DNA of 64,000 nucleotides, from positions 310,001 to 374,000 of the forward strand of contig JAPWGK010000030.1 of the NCBI GenBank assembly GCA_029641185.1, in the 5' to 3' direction. A program made the position numbers and the translations under genes. How positions within the stretch are numbered: position 1 is the first letter of the stretch; the number at the start of each line of letters is the position of its first letter. Below, one piece after another: positions 33,886-44,563 of this stretch. Under the pieces are notes generated by a model. The model made no database searches. It saw nothing but the letters and a program-made list of their open reading frames with translations, and was not told the origin of the DNA. Origin of the DNA: Pseudofabraea citricarpa. Its lineage: Eukaryota > Ascomycota > Leotiomycetes > Helotiales > Dermateaceae.

Positions 33886-35137
33886 ATGGTCACGCAACTC
33901 TTCCCTAAGAAAAACCACGAGAAGCATTTCGCAACCATGGCATCTCAAGAGGCTATCTGTCGCCTTCAAATCGAGCAATCCGGACCAGCATCAGAAGAAA
34001 AGCGAAGCCAAAGTGAAAAGGAGCATCTACTTCCACATGACGACATCTCTGAGCCTCCCATCGCTCAGCCTCCCGTCCCTCTAGAAACGCGCCTCCAATG
34101 GGTGAAATCCATCTCGGAGCATATCCTGCAGCGAGAAAAGCTCGACGACGACGACAAGCTCAGAGTGCGCCATTGGGACTTTATTCTCAGGCTCGATGGG
34201 TCAGTTGAGAACCGCGCCGCCAACACATCGCCAACAGCAACGCTATATCCGGCACGCTACCGCATTCCCAACGAGGTGATCGACCGGCTCGCCTCCAGCC
34301 AGGAGAAGGTCCAGCGCGCGGAACTGTTTGCCCTCGGCGGCCTCTTGTATCATGTCCTTGCGGAAAAGGAGATCTTTACCTCCCTTGACGCTCCCCGGGA
34401 TGACCACCTCATCCATGCGAGATTCGTCAGTGGAGATTTCCCAGATGATGTTTGGGAACTCCCACGTGCGGTTAGGGTTTTGGGTTGTTGGTGTCCGCTT
34501 TTTGCGAAGGAGCTTTTGGCTGCGAGGGCGGAGGATGGTATGTTTTTATTTCTCTCCTTCTCATCCTTTCTTGTCGTGTCAACCCTAAAGTTCGACATAT
34601 CGTTCTTCCTTTCCTTGTTGTGTCTTACTCTAAAGTTCAACTTCCTTCCTTCCTGTTCTTTCTTTCCGGAAATGCAAATTCCTCAAGTCTCTCGCCGTCA
34701 TCCATATCTGATTCTCATCGTCTGACTAACTTCTCCATCTAGAGAATCTACGTTCTAAATTCACCAGCTACGTGAAGAAGCACCCCGTCCTCTTCGGCAT
34801 CCAAGTCGTTGGTGGCATCGCCTCGCTAGCCTCCATCGTAGCCCTGCCCATCCTCGGCGCTGTAGGATTTGGAGCCGCAGGACCCGTTGCCGGATCTGCA
34901 GCCGCTGCTTGGCAATCTGGCCTGGGTCTCGTCAGAGCCGGAAGCATATTTTCTTGGTGTCAGAGTGCCGCTATGGGAGGAGCTGCCGTGAGTGGTATTT
35001 TGGCGACCGGTCTAGCTGGAGCTGGCATCGCTGTAGGAGCTGCCGTTGCAGGTGTCCTGGACGACATCGATACCCCGGCTTCGGAATTGAGAGAGAGATT
35101 CTTGACGGCTTGGGCTCGTGATGTTGGCCGTGATTAG
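33886..35137 (+). CDS. Kinase C-lobe remnant fused to an ISG12/Ifi-6-16-type glycine-zipper domain
   Basis: Exons 33886-34537 and 34743-35137 (GTATGT...CTAG) join in frame to 348 residues. A second ATG at 33937 has a better context (CAACCATGG) and may be the real start. Residues 70-215 resemble the C-lobe of fungal kinase-like proteins (AELFALGGLLYHVL, then a FP-DDVW motif and CW), with no HRD or DFG, so it should not phosphorylate. Residues 236-320 are Gly/Ala-rich hydrophobic helices: GFGAAGPVAGSAAAAWQS, then AGSIFSWCQSAAMGG and AVSGILATGLAGAGIAVGAA. This GSxAAxxQS...AGSxFxxxQS pattern fits the Ifi-6-16 (ISG12) family, small membrane proteins tied in animals to mitochondria and cell death. 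The fusion suggests a kinase-like sensor or regulator with a membrane-inserting tail; that role is inference. Confidence 0.75.
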
Positions 35138-35999
35138 AATGTCGCCGTCTGGCTTTTTGTCCTTGTTGATCCTCATCTTTCTCGGCTGGTGTTGGAGTTA
35201 TTGGGTTTTTCTTGATAATGCCTAAAAGTCTTTTGTCCTTTATGCCTGGAAACGGATGGTGTCTAATTACACAGAACAAATTGGAATAGCGAATTAGATT
35301 TCATACCTGTCTTCTCTTCTCCTCGCTTCTTAAGGTGCTTTGACCGTTTAAATTACCGTGCCAGCTTAACGACTTCCGATTTTGCTATTATGGCAGTATT
35401 GCCTGCGGTCCTGATGTAATAATTTGTCTTAAGATTTGGATTTAATTGTTCCCTGGTTTATTCTTTTCCTATTGGTTAGGCGTAAACTCCTATTCATCGG
35501 CCTGGCTGATCAGAAGATATAGCCTTCTCATAGGATATCAGAAGGGCGCTGTTACTGGTCGGGATAGTCACGTCAGGAATTTTCATGTTTTACTATCTGC
35601 GCTGGAATATTGCTTTTCAATAGAATTACACGTCAAGACTTTGTATCTCCTTGACGAAAACTTTACGAGAATCCGGGCAAGCGTATTATTCAGGTTGTGC
35701 GAGACCATTTGCCATACATCACACATCTAATTGGCTATTTCTTACCCATAACATTTACACATTACGTAGTTAAGGAACAGGGGAGTATATTTATGTTTAT
35801 CTTATCAAACCATTCTCCTTTAAGCCTCGGATCAATCATACTTCCGCTTCTTTGGTCTTAACTTTGTCTTTTATAACTGTTGGACCTGCGTCCTCTTGCT
35901 CGCTTACGCGATCTCGCTCCCCCTCATTCAACAAAGCAAATTTCGCTCTAGCAAAACAATCAGTACTATACAGCGAGAATAAAATATGGCGGGGGAAAC
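35138..35999. other. Convergent intergenic
   Basis: 3' flanks of the ISG12-like gene and the MFS permease; no gene recognised. The frame at 35446-35730 has no support. Confidence 0.4.
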
Positions 36000-37461
36000 T
36001 TACTCTTCTCTCTTATGCCAGATCCTCACAAATTGCGTCATGCAAATCAATAATACCACCATCGCAGCCGAATACGGGTATCCCTTTTTGAACCTCGGAG
36101 CCTCCTTCGTCGGATAGACGAATAGCGGGATCCAGGCATTGGTCGATGTCGCAATGGCCGTCATCAGGATCAGGATCGTAGCTCTATCCTGGCCGTCTCT
36201 TCGCAGGATGATGTTCGCCCATCCGTACAAGACACTGCTCACGGCCACGGACGAATATGTAGTACTAAAAGCATACCACTTGGCCGCCTCGGACACATCC
36301 CAGACACTCAGAATAATTAGGCCAGAGAGATTGACGAAGCACGCCAAGGTGATGGCGGCCGCACGACCAAGAAATAGATCGGCGCTGAAGTTGATAAACA
36401 ACACGTAGAAGATACCCAAAGCCGGGGCGATGGTGCCGAGATTATTGATGGTGGGGATATCGAAGCGGTGCAGGGACTTGATCCACAGCAGGAAGGCAGC
36501 CGTGTTAGCGCCCGTGTTGAAGAATAAGATATCCCAGACGACGAGGAGGTAGAACTTCTTGTCGATGAAGATCTTGGCCAGCTTGCGGAACGAGAAGGGC
36601 GGCGACGTTACTTGGGTGCCCTGCTTCTCCAGCCGTGACTTCGCCAGCGCGAGCTCGCGCTTCGACAGCAGCAGCCTGTTCGGCTTCGATGGCGTGCCCG
36701 GCCATACGAAGAATCCGATAAAGGCCATGGGCAGCGTGATGACGGACGTGATGATGAACATCCACCGCCATCCTGCGAGCCCGTTCACCCCGTGCAGGTT
36801 CTTCGACGCAGCCGCTTGCAGAAGCCCTGCTGTGAGCGTGCCCAGCGTGAGCCCTACGTAGAATATCCCTCCGCGCCGACCGATCTCGTCGCTTCGATAC
36901 CATGACCCTAAGACGAAATGAACCCCCGGGAAGTAAGAAGCCTTCTCTTTGTTAGTACTCTCTGCCTTTCGAGATCGGGTGGGACGTATACTTCGAAGAG
37001 TGCAACCATGAACCTATATGCCATGATCTCGGCATAGCTGTTCGCCCGGAATTGCAACAGGTTGAAGATACCCCAGCCGAGATCGAGGCATGGTACCAGC
37101 CAATGCATGGGTACCTTTGGGAAGAGGTAGAGAAAGGGTAAGAGACCGACGACATTTCCTACGACGAAAATGGTTTGAAACTGGACGAGCTCATTGCCGT
37201 GGAAGTTGAGGTCGTCTGACATCCCCGAGACGTACGCATTGTCTAATGGGATATTGTGAGTTTCCGACTTCAACCATGGTCGAAGGGCAGAGGGTAAAGA
37301 ATCCACTCACTGATATTGGTCTGGTCGATGAACTTTACCCAATACACGATGAAGGCATATGGGAGGATGAGGAGATCCAGTTTGAGAATCAGCCGCCGTT
37401 CTTCTGGCGTGTCATCTGGGCTATACCAGTCGTACCACTTCCGAACCTTTTGCTCCGTCAT
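36000..37461 (-). CDS. MFS anion:cation symporter (ACS family; pantothenate/biotin/allantoate-type permease)
   Basis: Exons 37461-37311, 37242-36992 and 36941-36000 (introns GTGAGT...TTAG and GTATAC...GAAG with a GTACTAAC branch site) give 447 residues. The soluble N-terminus ends in LILPYAFIVYWVKFIDQTNI, the first membrane helix of Dal5/Fen2/Vht1-like permeases. NAYVSGMSDDL, FQTIFVVGN and SWYRSDEIGRRGG are signature pieces of the ACS family. The C-terminal half adds six more helices and ends in IWHKREE. Relatives import pantothenate, biotin, allantoate or nicotinate with protons across the plasma membrane; the vitamin-type members have this short C-tail, but the substrate cannot be fixed. 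ATG 37461 is used; the frame extends to a GTG at 37500. No partner gene nearby suggests a pathway. Confidence 0.87.
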
Positions 37462-38290
37462 CTTTACAATCTTTTCCAAACTCGACACAAGCTTTCGCAC
37501 AAGCAGCTCAGGGCAGGAGAAGGTTTTCGGGAGGGACTTGAGCTATCCCATATACTCGCATACGACACACGGGTGTGATGGCGCGTCCCACTAGAATAGC
37601 ACGTCAATCCCATAGCATCCCACTATTGAATCGGCATGGAAAAGTCGCCATCGAGGCAGCTTCAGGTCGAAAAGCCTCATCTCTGTCCTCCGTCTTTTTA
37701 TGGGTACGGTCTGCTAGATAGGCGACGAAAGATCAGAACAGAGTGAGCGATAAGGCACGGTTTTGATACGAGACGAGAGAATTAGGAAGAGCAACCGAGT
37801 CATCCTTGCTTTCACATCTGGCGAGGACGTACCATTGTGTTGGTGATGGTACCTGCGAGATGTTATCATTCGCACTTAGAATTCGTGATTAGCGACCCCC
37901 ACTTCCAAACGAGTAAGTAATCTGGGTAGCGACGACGATGGCTTATTACTACTGCAGCCTCGTTACCGAAGACTAGCATTAGTGCACTTCTGTTTATATA
38001 GCATAAGTGTCTACTTAGTTATCTTATGTATTTCAAAATATAAATTCTATCGGCAAGTAACCTTTTAAAGACCAATTGGCAGAGATGGATTAGACGTTAC
38101 CTAGGTACTTACTTAGCTTTAATTAATCTAGAATCTTCGGCTGGGCGGGTATCATAATTATAGGGCAGGCCAGAGGAGATATATATAGGTAAAGAGGAAG
38201 AGCGAGACAAGTTTCTTGAGGAAGTTACTTTCAAAGTAGCCGGCCTATATGCCAAAGACTGATTCCCTAGTAATTTGAGACACAGCTTGA
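37462..38290. other. Upstream region of MFS permease
   Basis: Promoter and spacer, no gene seen; moderately AT-rich after 37980. Confidence 0.4.
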
Positions 38291-40055
38291 AAACTGACGA
38301 CGTGCAACAAAATATAGATTAGACAAATAGGGCATTTTTACTTGTGAAGTAGCTCTAGGCCACTTTCCAGGCTGGTTTCGAGGCTGGTTTTTCGTGCGAT
38401 ATGCAACAAAACGTACAGCTAGACTGACCTAGGACAGCAGTTCTCTCTAAGCTCTTCAAACTTGACGGACCCTCAATGAACCGTTAACAGACCTTCTTTT
38501 AGAGTTGCGACATGCAACAAAACGGCAACAAAACCAAAACCCAACCTCAAATAGTACTAGGGCTACGCGAAAGATATCTAGACCTAGGTTTGCATATGCA
38601 GTCAGCAAAGTAGAGGGAGACTAGGAAAAGGCGAGAGAACGGGCTATTGCATTTATGAGATGACGAGGACCGGGTCACGATATGTAACTAAATATAGCGG
38701 AATTACTGGATTATCTTAGAGGATAAAGTTGGGACCTGGACTAATGAAGACTAGATATAAGAGTAACTAGCTAAGAAGTAACAGACCCAATGTCTTGAGT
38801 AAAAGGATAACTTGGGGACGACTGGGTACTAAAGCCATGGAGAATATAGACAGCAAGACTGAGAGGGACCAGAACACTTGGAACCAGGAGAGTTGGGATA
38901 GTTAGAACCAGGATACGTGGCACCTGGAAACTTGGAACCTGGACTTGGAACCTGGGACCGGGACCAGAGGTGCGATATGCAACAAAACACTATGGGATTA
39001 CTTTGTAGACCAAAAGGTAGGGCAAATGAGGACGATCAAGTAAGACTAACTCTAGGGGATTGGGGTGTTGTTAGTCGATAATCAAACCTAGGATAACTAG
39101 CTAAGAACAAACCACTGTCATAGGGACGGTTTGGTGTTAGGACCATATAAAAACCAGGAATTGTTGGGGACGAGAACTGTTGTGTGCTATGAAAATAGGA
39201 GGCTGAGCCTAGGTTGCGGCATGTTACAAAACATAACGATATCAGATGCTTGGTAAGAAACTCAAATCAGACGACTTGTTAAATATATTCTATGACACGG
39301 TTATATTACCAAACTAGATAAGTACTCCAAGGCATCTAAGCTCAAAGTGATCATAGAGGAGAATAATAGTAAGCTCTTTGTCACTGTGGTTGACAAAGAC
39401 TCTACCAACCTCGGAAAATTATATTAGCTAGCCTCCTGTATATGTAGTAAATGCTATCCTTCTTACACCTCACTTTCGACCACCACTGGTTCACCATTGC
39501 CCGGCGCTGCCCACCGTTGTTACACCATTGCTCACCATTGCTACACCGATGTTGCTACTTTAATGCTAAGTAGTGGTGAGCTATTCTGGCTGGTGGTGGA
39601 GCGTTGGGATTACGACATGCAACAAAGTATAAGCGGCTCGAAAGAACAATTCCCCGATTTAACTTAGATTACGATATGCAACAAAATGTAATAGGCATCA
39701 CCTGTATAGCCGCAGCTAATAGTTAAAGTCATTTAATAGCCGCTACGTGAGACTGCGACGTGCAACAAAACGTAAAACTGCCTTAACACGCTTTATCTCC
39801 ATAGCCGCAACCAATAGCCAAGTTGTCGAGGAGCTACGGCGCGAGACTACGACATGCAACAAAGGTTTAGCTATAGCTGGCTATATAGCCTTAGACAACC
39901 ACTTCAAGAGACTGCGACGTGCAACAAAGGTTTTGAGGTACCTTAATACGGTTATTTCTTGTAGCTATAGCCTTAGACAACAAATAGCTAGCTACCCAAC
40001 TGATAAAGCGCAACGATAGCAACTACGAGAGATTACGACGTGCAACAAAACTTAA
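38291..40055 (+). repeat. Field of dispersed CGACATGCAACAAAACG repeats
   Basis: At least twelve copies of a motif close to RCGAYRTGCAACAAARSG lie on the plus strand at about 38296, 38395, 38505, 38675 (degenerate), 38971, 39214 (degenerate), 39611, 39669, 39753, 39846, 39911 and 40032. Most are preceded by GRGAYT or a TT/GT dinucleotide. From 39660 the copies are 60-120 nt apart and share spacers with ATAGCCGCAAC(C/T)AATAG and TATAGCCTTAGACAAC, so a longer diverged unit exists there. Earlier spacers contain GGAACCTGG/ACTTGGAAC phrases (38870-38970). No coding capacity is apparent. Confidence 0.8.
39471..39560. repeat. CACCATTGC-type short repeats
   Basis: Several diverged copies of CACCATTGCYC / CACCGTTG / ACACCATTGCT in a row, within the larger repeat field. 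Confidence 0.6.
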
Positions 40056-40304
40056 GGGTGGCGGCACCCTTCACTTAGAAACGTGAGTTGCTCTTGCGTG
40101 ATTAATTTGAATCAGGAGGTGATAGATGCAAAATTGACCATCTTCTACGAGATATTAAGTGATTAAGCGACGTGACAATTGAGGATCAGTTGATAACACC
40201 ATTTAAGTAGCCAAGAATTTGCCGACTAGAGTTTTATTTTCATTTATTTCATTCCATTCCGCACCTATCAATCTTGACCCGGAACATCAATCCAGACTCG
40301 TGCC

Positions 40305-41389
40305 TTACAAAGGAGGAGTGTTAGCAAAGAGGGTATCCGACATTGCCTCCGGATACCTCAAGCCATGCACCTCCGCAGCATCGACAATCTTCCTGATATC
40401 CTTAACTTCAGCATCCGTAAGCCGAACATACAAAGCTCCCAGATTCTCCTCAAGGTACTTAATCTTCTTGGTTCCCGGGATCGGAATGATATCGTCACCC
40501 TGGGCCAGCAACCAAGCGAGCGTCAGCTGACCGGCCGTGCAGCCCTTCTTCGCAGCCAGGGCGGAGATCTCATCGACGAGCTTCAAGTTCTTGGGGAAGT
40601 TCTCCTCGGAGAAGCGAGGAGTGTACTTGCGGAAATCTCCCTCTTCGAAGTCGGCTTGTGACCGATACTTGCCCGTGAGAAAACCACGGCCCAGCGGGCT
40701 ATAGGCTACGGTTGCGACGCCCAGCTCACGGCAAGTGGCGAGAAGTGCAATTTGAGGATCTTCAATGTCCGTGGTGAACGGTGAGTACTCAATCTGAACG
40801 GCGTCGATGTGGTGGACTTTGCAAGCGCGACGAAGTGTCTCGCTGCTGACCTCGCTGAGTCCAAGGTACTTAACTTTACCAGCCCTTATAAAATTGTCAG
40901 TCATGATCACTTCTTTCAATTGGTAGAGGAGCCATACTTTTTCAACTCGGCCATCGCTTCGACAGTCTTCTCAATAGGCGTGACGCCATCTACACGATGA
41001 CAATAGTAGAGATCAATCGTGCTGATTCCCAACCTCTTCAGGCTCTTCTCGCATGCTTCTTTCACATACTCTGGCGAGCTATCAACATCAACCTGCATCT
41101 GTCCATCGACGATCTTCGGCTTGTTCGCGAACTTGGTGGCGAGGAAGATCTCGTCCCGCTTGCCGGTCCGCTTGAACCAGGCCCCGATCAGATCCTCGCT
41201 GTCGGCATACATGTCGGCGCTGTCCCAGAAATTCTGGCCCAGGTCGTGCGCGCGATCCAGAAGGGCGAATCGCTTCTCATCCGGCTCGGCCTCGCCGTAG
41301 AAGGCTGAGAGTCCCATTGCTCCAAAGCCGAGAGCGCAAACGAGCGGCCCCTCCTTGCCCAGTTGACGCGTTGCTAATCTGGCTGCCAT
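40305..41389 (-). CDS. Aldo-keto reductase (AKR13/YakC-like)
   Basis: Exons 41389-40938 and 40884-40305 (donor GTATGG, acceptor TAAG) give 343 residues. The (alpha/beta)8 enzyme reduces aldehydes and ketones with NADPH in the cytosol. The full catalytic tetrad is present: Asp56 and Tyr61 in DSADMYADSEDLIG, Lys86 in LATKFA and His131 in YYCHRVD. The cofactor end is seen in AYSPLGRGFLTG and IPGTKKIKYLEENLGA, and the length is normal for the AKR13 group. MAARLATRQLGKEGPLVCALGFGAMGLSAF is a typical N-terminus in sense (strand beta-1 and GFGAMGLS). No neighbouring gene points to a substrate. Confidence 0.92.
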
Positions 41390-43720
41390 GTTGAATTTTT
41401 TCTCTCGATGTTTTGTCTCCTTCGTTCTTTTGCTTGACTTGTTTATTGGAGATCAAGTGGCGAGGAAATCTAGTAACTTACATATAATGGAGTTAAGCAA
41501 GGGAGTTAGGCGTTATATTCATCGTTGCGGGGACCTCTGCATGAAGCGACGTCAACATCTTGGCTTGACTCCCAAGAAATATACTTTCGGAGATACTGGC
41601 ACATGCAACAGATCCAGTAGGAGATAACCGAGGCCGGCAGCACACCTCGAATATTCCCGATCGGAGAAAGGTAAATGCGTTAGAAATCGCTTGCGGCTAT
41701 TATCAATCGAGCTGAGAAATAACCCCTCCTTTCTGAAGATTCTGGTATGAAGATTATGGAATTGGTAAGAGTGTATCCTGCAAGAGTGAGGCACAGTTGA
41801 TACAGGCACAGTTGATACTATTGCGCTATTCTAGAAAGTATATGTTAACAAATGCACGTGTGTTGATACAGTACAATGCATGCGGGTGTAGCCCTTCGAA
41901 AACCTTAAAACTGCTTTGCATCGTGCGGCTCGTGGCTCATGCATCATCCGAACGGCGGTTTATACTGTTCCGGTAAAGCCGTTATCTGCGATCAGCTTGC
42001 AGCCTCTATGAGCTAGTATCGATTAATAATTACGCCTTATTTAGATGGTTATAGACCGTATCAATCCCGTCAAATTATAACTTCAAGTGATGAATAGAAT
42101 TATTACATATTTGAATAATAGAAACAATATTCGCAAAATCTTATAGGCTTTGACGAGGTTCTCTCTTCTTTCTTTCACTTCCTCATCCTTAAGACTTTGA
42201 TTGAGGTCAAGTCTTTTGCTTCCTTAAATGGTCTCTAAAATTGAACAAAGTGTAATTATGTGCACCGGGTCGTAAGCATAACAGATTGGGGTGATGATAG
42301 TCACTTGACCGAACCCAGGATATAACCAAGACACGAGCCAATGCTCTTTTAATAGCAACGATGAGGGCGTACTTTTCTCGTTCGTTCACTCCGAATTCCA
42401 ATATTTAATTGCCAGGATAGGACGGTCACTCGACCAGGCTCAAGATACGTTTTTCTACTTTCTCCTTTTCGTAATTTTTGATTCTTGCCTAAATGCGGTT
42501 ATCGATCATAGATATAATGGGTTCCGTATGTATGCAGTACTCAAGGGCTGAACTTGCTCACTCTAGACCTTGAAGCGCTCGGGAGGTGAGTAGGTATTGG
42601 TATACTAGGAAAATACCCTCATCTTACAAGGGTTGCTTCTTGAGTGGGGTTGAATGGTAAAAGGCCGGCTAGCTATCTGTGCCTACGGATAGCTATCACC
42701 AAGCTCGTTCATAAACAGTGTTCCTATGTTGGAAACCCCATTGCGGCTGGTATGCATTTGTGCGGCATTTGGGTGGCAACCTGAAAGTTCACATAAAGAA
42801 GAATGATACCTTTCATAGCGCAGAGTCACTCAAGAGCTGCCAGGAATATAAAGGCAAATCCAAAGTCGAAGGACGCCCGTTTCTCCGATCTTGCCCCTCC
42901 TTCTGCAACAAAAAAAGCGTCGAGTGGCTATTCCATTTGGGTGAGTTGTTTCGAAGTGGATTGACCGTGAGGCTTTCGTATACTCGGCGGAGGACAGGAT
43001 GACTGGAGAGGAAGATGACAAGGTAGGGGATGTTATTTCTAGATGGCCGTTACTGAGCATCAGATATGTCCTTTGAAATCAGCGGGTAGTCCAGAACTTC
43101 ATCGGTCCATCACGTACAATCTTTGCCTTAGCACCCATCCATTCGAAACGAAGTGTTCGCATTTGTGGTAATTCTTATTCGAAGCTTCAAGTCAGACTGA
43201 GGCTGAATTTTTCGTGTGCGTGTACGCCCAGATACATCCTATGCTATCCGAATAAAAGAGGTACAATGCTGATAAAGACAATGCAGCAAAGGTAGAATTC
43301 GGGTGCCTTCCATTTCAAGGGTTGAGGAATTGGCCTGTCACTGTAATCTGTCTTGCAGGCAGGGCTGGGAATGGAATCGTCTCGTTTTTCCCCAGCGGCG
43401 TCATCGAGGCCTGTTCCAATGGTTACATTGTACGGGGTGACGGAACAGCTTTTGAAGCCGGGTATCAAGGGTATCGAGGAAGAAGACGCTCATAGTGGGG
43501 TCATTATTGAGATGGTGTCAAGTATGAACCGTCCGGTGTCGTCATGAAGCTTAGTTGCCGCAGCCGCGCCCCAGAGTCTTGGCATTAGACGCACAGACCT
43601 TCGGTTTTCTCGCCACGTGGGATTTGGGACTTGTATTTGAAGTTGTGACAACACCTTTTCACTTCATCTTAAATAATTACAACTGAGAATAATTCAACCC
43701 ATCGACTCAGTGATAACAAG
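41390..43720. other. Intergenic, no gene recognised
   Basis: 2.3 kb between divergent genes. Short open frames only (42718-43002 +, 43060-42830 -). A 15-nt direct repeat, AGGCACAGTTGATAC, occurs twice in tandem near 41790-41820. Confidence 0.4.
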
Positions 43721-44563
43721 ATGCCAGCACCACCACCGCTTCCGCCGCGTGTTAAAGGACCGCCACCTCCAGTCCCTCGAGGCACCAAACCCAAGATGGG
43801 GCCGGCTGTACCCGTCAAGCAGGCGATCAAGAAGCGCTGCCTGCTATGGGATTGGACGTGTACTGACGAGGCAAACGGGGTCCCATGGGCAATGGAAAAT
43901 GTCGACTTCAAGTATATCTCGAGTGTTTGTAACTGGAATGCCTGGACACCGCCAGAGCTAAAGGACCGGGCGGCATTTCGACCAATGGTGCGCACGGAAG
44001 GCCAATTACAAGGCTGGGAATGGACTGCTATTTCCGAAACAACGCAACCCGTCATTCACTTCTTCAACGAGCCGGAACGCATCCCTATCTCAACCGAGAG
44101 AGCCGCCCAGGTGTGGCTTGACATGATGGTTCCAATCCAGGAGAAAGGCAAGAAGATTTCGAGCCCTGGCTGTGCTAGTGATCCGGGTGGTGAAGCGTGG
44201 CTCGATGATTTTATGAACCGTGTTGATGGCCATCTCCCGGACTATCTCAACTTACACTACTACGGCCCGGACTCAAAGGCTGCAATCGCATATCTAGAGC
44301 GGATACACAATAAATATCCCACGTTGCCGGTCATCGTCTCTGAAATTGCTTCCATATCAAGAGACAAAGCAGAAGTGCATGCTTTCACAAAAGAATTAGT
44401 CAACTGGATGGATCAAACCGCTTGGATCGAAGAGTTTGCTTTTTTCGGCTGTATGCCCAAGCCAGCCGACGACTTTGTTAGTCCCCAAGCTCAGTTGATG
44501 AACTCAGATGGAACATTCACCGATTTGATGTTTAAGCTGATGACCGAGCAACCGATGGTCTGA
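43721..44563 (+). CDS. GH128 (asl1-like) endo-beta-1,3-glucanase, no signal peptide
   Basis: One exon, 280 residues. After a Pro-rich start (MPAPPPLPPRVKGPPPPVPR), the Glyco_hydro_cc fold begins at KRCLLWDWTCTDEANG. Family signatures follow: SVCNWNAWTPPEL, RPMVRTEGQLQGWEW, FFNEPER with the likely acid/base Glu117, PDYLNLHYYG, VIVSEIASISRD with the likely nucleophile Glu208, and FFGCMPKPADDFVSPQAQLMN. Characterised GH128 enzymes cut beta-1,3-glucan. There is no leader or membrane anchor from this ATG, so either the protein is intracellular or leaves by another route. The only frame upstream is closed, so a missed in-frame leader exon would have to be farther away. A 5' UTR of usual composition (TTCACTTCATC...) precedes it. 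Confidence 0.9.
   Translation: MPAPPPLPPRVKGPPPPVPRGTKPKMGPAVPVKQAIKKRCLLWDWTCTDEANGVPWAMENVDFKYISSVCNWNAWTPPELKDRAAFRPMVRTEGQLQGWEWTAISETTQPVIHFFNEPERIPISTERAAQVWLDMMVPIQEKGKKISSPGCASDPGGEAWLDDFMNRVDGHLPDYLNLHYYGPDSKAAIAYLERIHNKYPTLPVIVSEIASISRDKAEVHAFTKELVNWMDQTAWIEEFAFFGCMPKPADDFVSPQAQLMNSDGTFTDLMFKLMTEQPMV

Noticed and set aside
38291..40055. A CRISPR-like array, because a short repeat recurs at intervals
   Set aside because: The repeat is degenerate, spacers vary from about 40 to 380 nt, there are no cas genes, and the genome is fungal.
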